The position numbers and the translations under genes are program-made. 62,103 bases of DNA from an uncultured Muribaculaceae bacterium (GTDB lineage Bacteria; Bacteroidota; Bacteroidia; Bacteroidales; Muribaculaceae). The stretch is from assembly GCA_947175145.1 (NCBI GenBank), contig CAMWLY010000003.1, forward strand, positions 1 to 62,103. Direction: 5' to 3'. The notes below the pieces were generated by a model that saw only the letters and a list, made by a program, of their open reading frames with translations, did no database searches and was not told the origin of the DNA. This document shows, piece after piece, positions 60,135 to 62,103 of this stretch (position 1 is the first letter of the stretch; the number at the start of each line of letters is the position of its first letter).

Positions 60135-61427
60135 TTGACATTACCGATTTCATTTGCAATAGTTATCGCTGTGATTGCAGTGATTTTCTCCGGACTTTTT
60201 TCAGGATCGGAGATAGCTTTCGTGCAGTCGAGCAAAGTTCGCCGCGAGATTGATGCTGCTTCCGGTGGATTCCTGAATCGCATCTTGATGACCTTCAGCC
60301 GGCATGAAGATATGTTTATCTCCACTCTGTTGGTCGGGAATAATGCCGTGCTCGTAATATACGGTATCGCTTTCTCCGCAATTATAAATCCCCTGCTTGA
60401 ATCCTGGTTCGGCTCCGATGGTGAAGCCCTGGTGTTGGTGTGCAACACAGTGCTGTCTACAACCATAATTCTGCTTGCCGGTGAGTTTGTGCCCAAGACC
60501 ACATTCCGCATAAACCCCAATTTTATGATGCGGATACTCGCATTGCCACTTTATATCATTTATTTGATATTATATCCGGTGTCCCTACTGATTTCCGGAA
60601 TATCCAGGGGTCTTATGAGACTGGTCGGTATTAAATCCGGTTCGGCAGTGCCTAAGCCCCTGACCATAGATGAACTTGATGATTACATTCAGCAGTCTAT
60701 CGAGGAGCAGAGTGGCGAACAAGTTGTGGAAAATGAGGTAAAGATCTTCCGCAAGGCCATAGACTTCAAAGATACTCAAATATCGGAATGCATGACCCCT
60801 CGCAATGAGGTGGTGGCAGTGCCGGTCGAAGGCACAACACGTGAGTATCTTATTCAGCGATTTCAAGAGACCGGTCTGTCGAAAATTGTGGTATATAAGG
60901 AAGATATCGATGATGTGGTCGGTTATATCCATATCTCCGAGCTGTTTAATCCGAAAGCTGACTGGCATAAGAAACTGAAGCCCGTAATCTTTACGCCCGA
61001 AACAATGCTGGCCAATAAGATGATGCGCCGCATGATGTCAGAAAAACGCTCCATGGCAATCGTTATCGATGAATTCGGAGGAACAGCGGGAATCGTTACC
61101 ATGGAAGACCTCGTAGAGGAAATATTCGGTGAAATAGAAGATGAACATGACCGCAAACGGCTGGTGGCAAGAACTATCGGAACTGATACCTATATTTTCT
61201 CAGGCCGCGTGGAAATCTCGGCTATCAATGAAGAGTTCGGGCTCGGCATAAAAGAGAGCGAGGATTATCACACCATAGCCGGATATATACTTGATAATCT
61301 TGAGGCTCTACCCACACAGGGTTCCGAATTCCGCATAGATAATCTTGTGTTTAATATTAAGAAAATGTCAGCAACCCGCATCGAGATGGTGCGTGTGCAG
61401 AAAATTCAAGATAAAGAAGAAGATTGA
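60135..61427 (+). CDS. CNNM/CorC-type (HlyC family) membrane protein
   Basis: A 430-residue protein: N-terminal DUF21/CNNM membrane domain ([31 protein letters not shown]), a CBS pair ([22 protein letters not shown]-type region '[17 protein letters not shown]' with [21 protein letters not shown]) and a C-terminal CorC/HlyC domain ([19 protein letters not shown]). Linked to Mg efflux or ion homeostasis. Starts with TTG, as no ATG fits the family N terminus. Confidence 0.92.
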   Translation: MTLPISFAIVIAVIAVIFSGLFSGSEIAFVQSSKVRREIDAASGGFLNRILMTFSRHEDMFISTLLVGNNAVLVIYGIAFSAIINPLLESWFGSDGEALVLVCNTVLSTTIILLAGEFVPKTTFRINPNFMMRILALPLYIIYLILYPVSLLISGISRGLMRLVGIKSGSAVPKPLTIDELDDYIQQSIEEQSGEQVVENEVKIFRKAIDFKDTQISECMTPRNEVVAVPVEGTTREYLIQRFQETGLSKIVVYKEDIDDVVGYIHISELFNPKADWHKKLKPVIFTPETMLANKMMRRMMSEKRSMAIVIDEFGGTAGIVTMEDLVEEIFGEIEDEHDRKRLVARTIGTDTYIFSGRVEISAINEEFGLGIKESEDYHTIAGYILDNLEALPTQGSEFRIDNLVFNIKKMSATRIEMVRVQKIQDKEED

Positions 61428-61487
61428 GCCCTTAATAATACCTTAAGGCGCGTATTTCAAAAAAGTTTTAAAAACCTGATAAAAATA

Positions 61488-61519
61488 GTTGCAATTTCAG
61501 AAAAATCTTCTTACTTTTG
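61488..61519 (+). promoter_or_regulatory. Candidate promoter of sigma factor copy 2
   Basis: GTTG, 20 nt, TACTTTTG. The -7 element is exact; a leader of about 55 nt follows. Confidence 0.65.
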
Positions 61520-61581
61520 CCCTGTTAGGAGTGTGTCATACACTCTTGTAAATTCTATTCACCAAGCCAACAGCGACTTAG

Positions 61582-62088
61582 ATGAAATTAAACGAGAACT
61601 TTAAAAGTTCGGTAGTAGGCATGCAAGGGAACTTGTATTCGTTTGCTCTAAAACTCACTTCGAGTGAAGAGGAGGCGCACGACCTTGTGCAGGATACCAC
61701 TCTCAAGGCTCTTGATAATGCCGAAAAATTTGAGGCGGAGACCAATATAGGTGGTTGGATGATGACGATAATGCGTAATATCTTCATCAACAACTATCGT
61801 AAGCGTACTCGCGAAAATACTTTGGTTGATACCACAGAAGATTTGTATCACCTCAATCTCAGTCAGGATTCAGGTATGCAGACTCCTGATGGAGCATACG
61901 CAGCCAATGAGATAAGCGCACTGACCGGCACATTCCCTGTGGAATTTCGCCAGCCCTTCTCGATGCATATCGCCGGATACAAATATGAGGAGATATCAAA
62001 GAAGTTAGACATGCCGCTTGGCACTGTGAAGAGTCACATATTCCAGACCCGTCAGAGACTTCGCGAGATGCTTCAAGACTACCGTTAA
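61582..62088 (+). CDS. ECF-type sigma factor, copy 2
   Basis: A 168-residue sigma factor, paralogue of the one at 56086-56592. Region 2: NLYSFALKLTSSEEEAHDLV and TIMRNIFINNYRKR; region 4: YKYEEISKKLDMPLGTVKSH with the recognition helix differing at several positions (SHIFQTRQRL against SRIFFARKRL), so promoter preference may differ. The gene is complete; the window ends 15 nt after the stop. It has its own promoter and no visible anti-sigma gene. Confidence 0.93.
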   Translation: MKLNENFKSSVVGMQGNLYSFALKLTSSEEEAHDLVQDTTLKALDNAEKFEAETNIGGWMMTIMRNIFINNYRKRTRENTLVDTTEDLYHLNLSQDSGMQTPDGAYAANEISALTGTFPVEFRQPFSMHIAGYKYEEISKKLDMPLGTVKSHIFQTRQRLREMLQDYR

Positions 62089-62103
62089 CTAGGACAACAA
62101 GAG

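Overview
The window reads as a stretch of chromosome from a gut Bacteroidales bacterium, most likely of the Muribaculaceae/Prevotella side of the order. Evidence: a fimbrillin-type lipoprotein with DUF5119 and DUF3575 partners, a BspA-like LRR_5 protein, DUF4924, a vitamin K epoxide reductase with a C39-like domain, an AddB-like nuclease, absence of obvious Shine-Dalgarno sequences, and several promoters of the Bacteroidetes form TTTG-N19/20-TAnnTTTG. Genus cannot be fixed from the sequence alone. Most of the window is ordinary, densely coded core genome; the accessory part is about 10.2-18 kb.

Layout. 1-2060: C-terminal part of a PpiD/SurA-like chaperone. 2176-9196: rlmN, pdxA and then a tight five-gene inositol-lipid locus (sugar/inositol-phosphate nucleotidyltransferase, ATP-grasp enzyme, CDP-alcohol phosphatidyltransferase, HAD phosphatase, myo-inositol-phosphate synthase). 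9298-10152: trmD and tRNA-Thr(CGT). 10157-12739: a small AT-rich insert bounded by a 46-bp direct repeat of the tRNA terminator; it carries a secreted C10-peptidase-like lipoprotein whose catalytic His is gone, and an exported protein of unknown function. 12742-14414: repeat mosaics around a hypothetical gene and a beheaded DUF1848 gene. 14434-17828: recD2, msrAB and a yafQ-type toxin gene killed by an in-frame TGA. 17887-22079: a LytTR regulator, divergent LytS-type kinase and an LRR_5 surface protein. 22161-25318: proline synthesis proC-proB-proA. 25534-28638: fimbrial-type operon DUF3575-DUF5119-fimbrillin.

29099-30446: thioredoxin plus VKOR. 30808-40283: calcium P-type ATPase, sugar nucleotidyltransferase, holB, AddB-like nuclease, pth and rplY. 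40477-45193: TPR protein, NDH-2, META lipoprotein and S4 RNA-binding protein. 45338-48876: thrS-infC-rpmI-rplT with a structured leader before rpmI. 48908-49291: an exported protein with cysteine at every fourth residue. 49481-50606: nitroreductase and a strong candidate for a structured non-coding RNA with its own promoter and terminator. 50844-55900: acyltransferase, prfC, rfbD, DUF4924 and an MBL-fold hydrolase. 56086-62088: two closely related stand-alone ECF sigma factors bracket a cell-envelope run (FtsB/DivIC-like, membrane protein, coaX, outer-membrane protein, lptC, CNNM/CorC).

Most noteworthy: (1) the inositol-lipid locus, whose nucleotidyltransferase suggests a CDP-inositol route; (2) the unassigned structured RNA at 50301-50606; (3) the Cys-every-four-residues exported protein; (4) the tRNA-Thr-linked insert with a pseudo-protease; (5) the twin sigma factors; (6) the hairpin pair in the infC-rpmI leader. 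All functional calls come from reading the sequence and recalled family knowledge; no database search was run.
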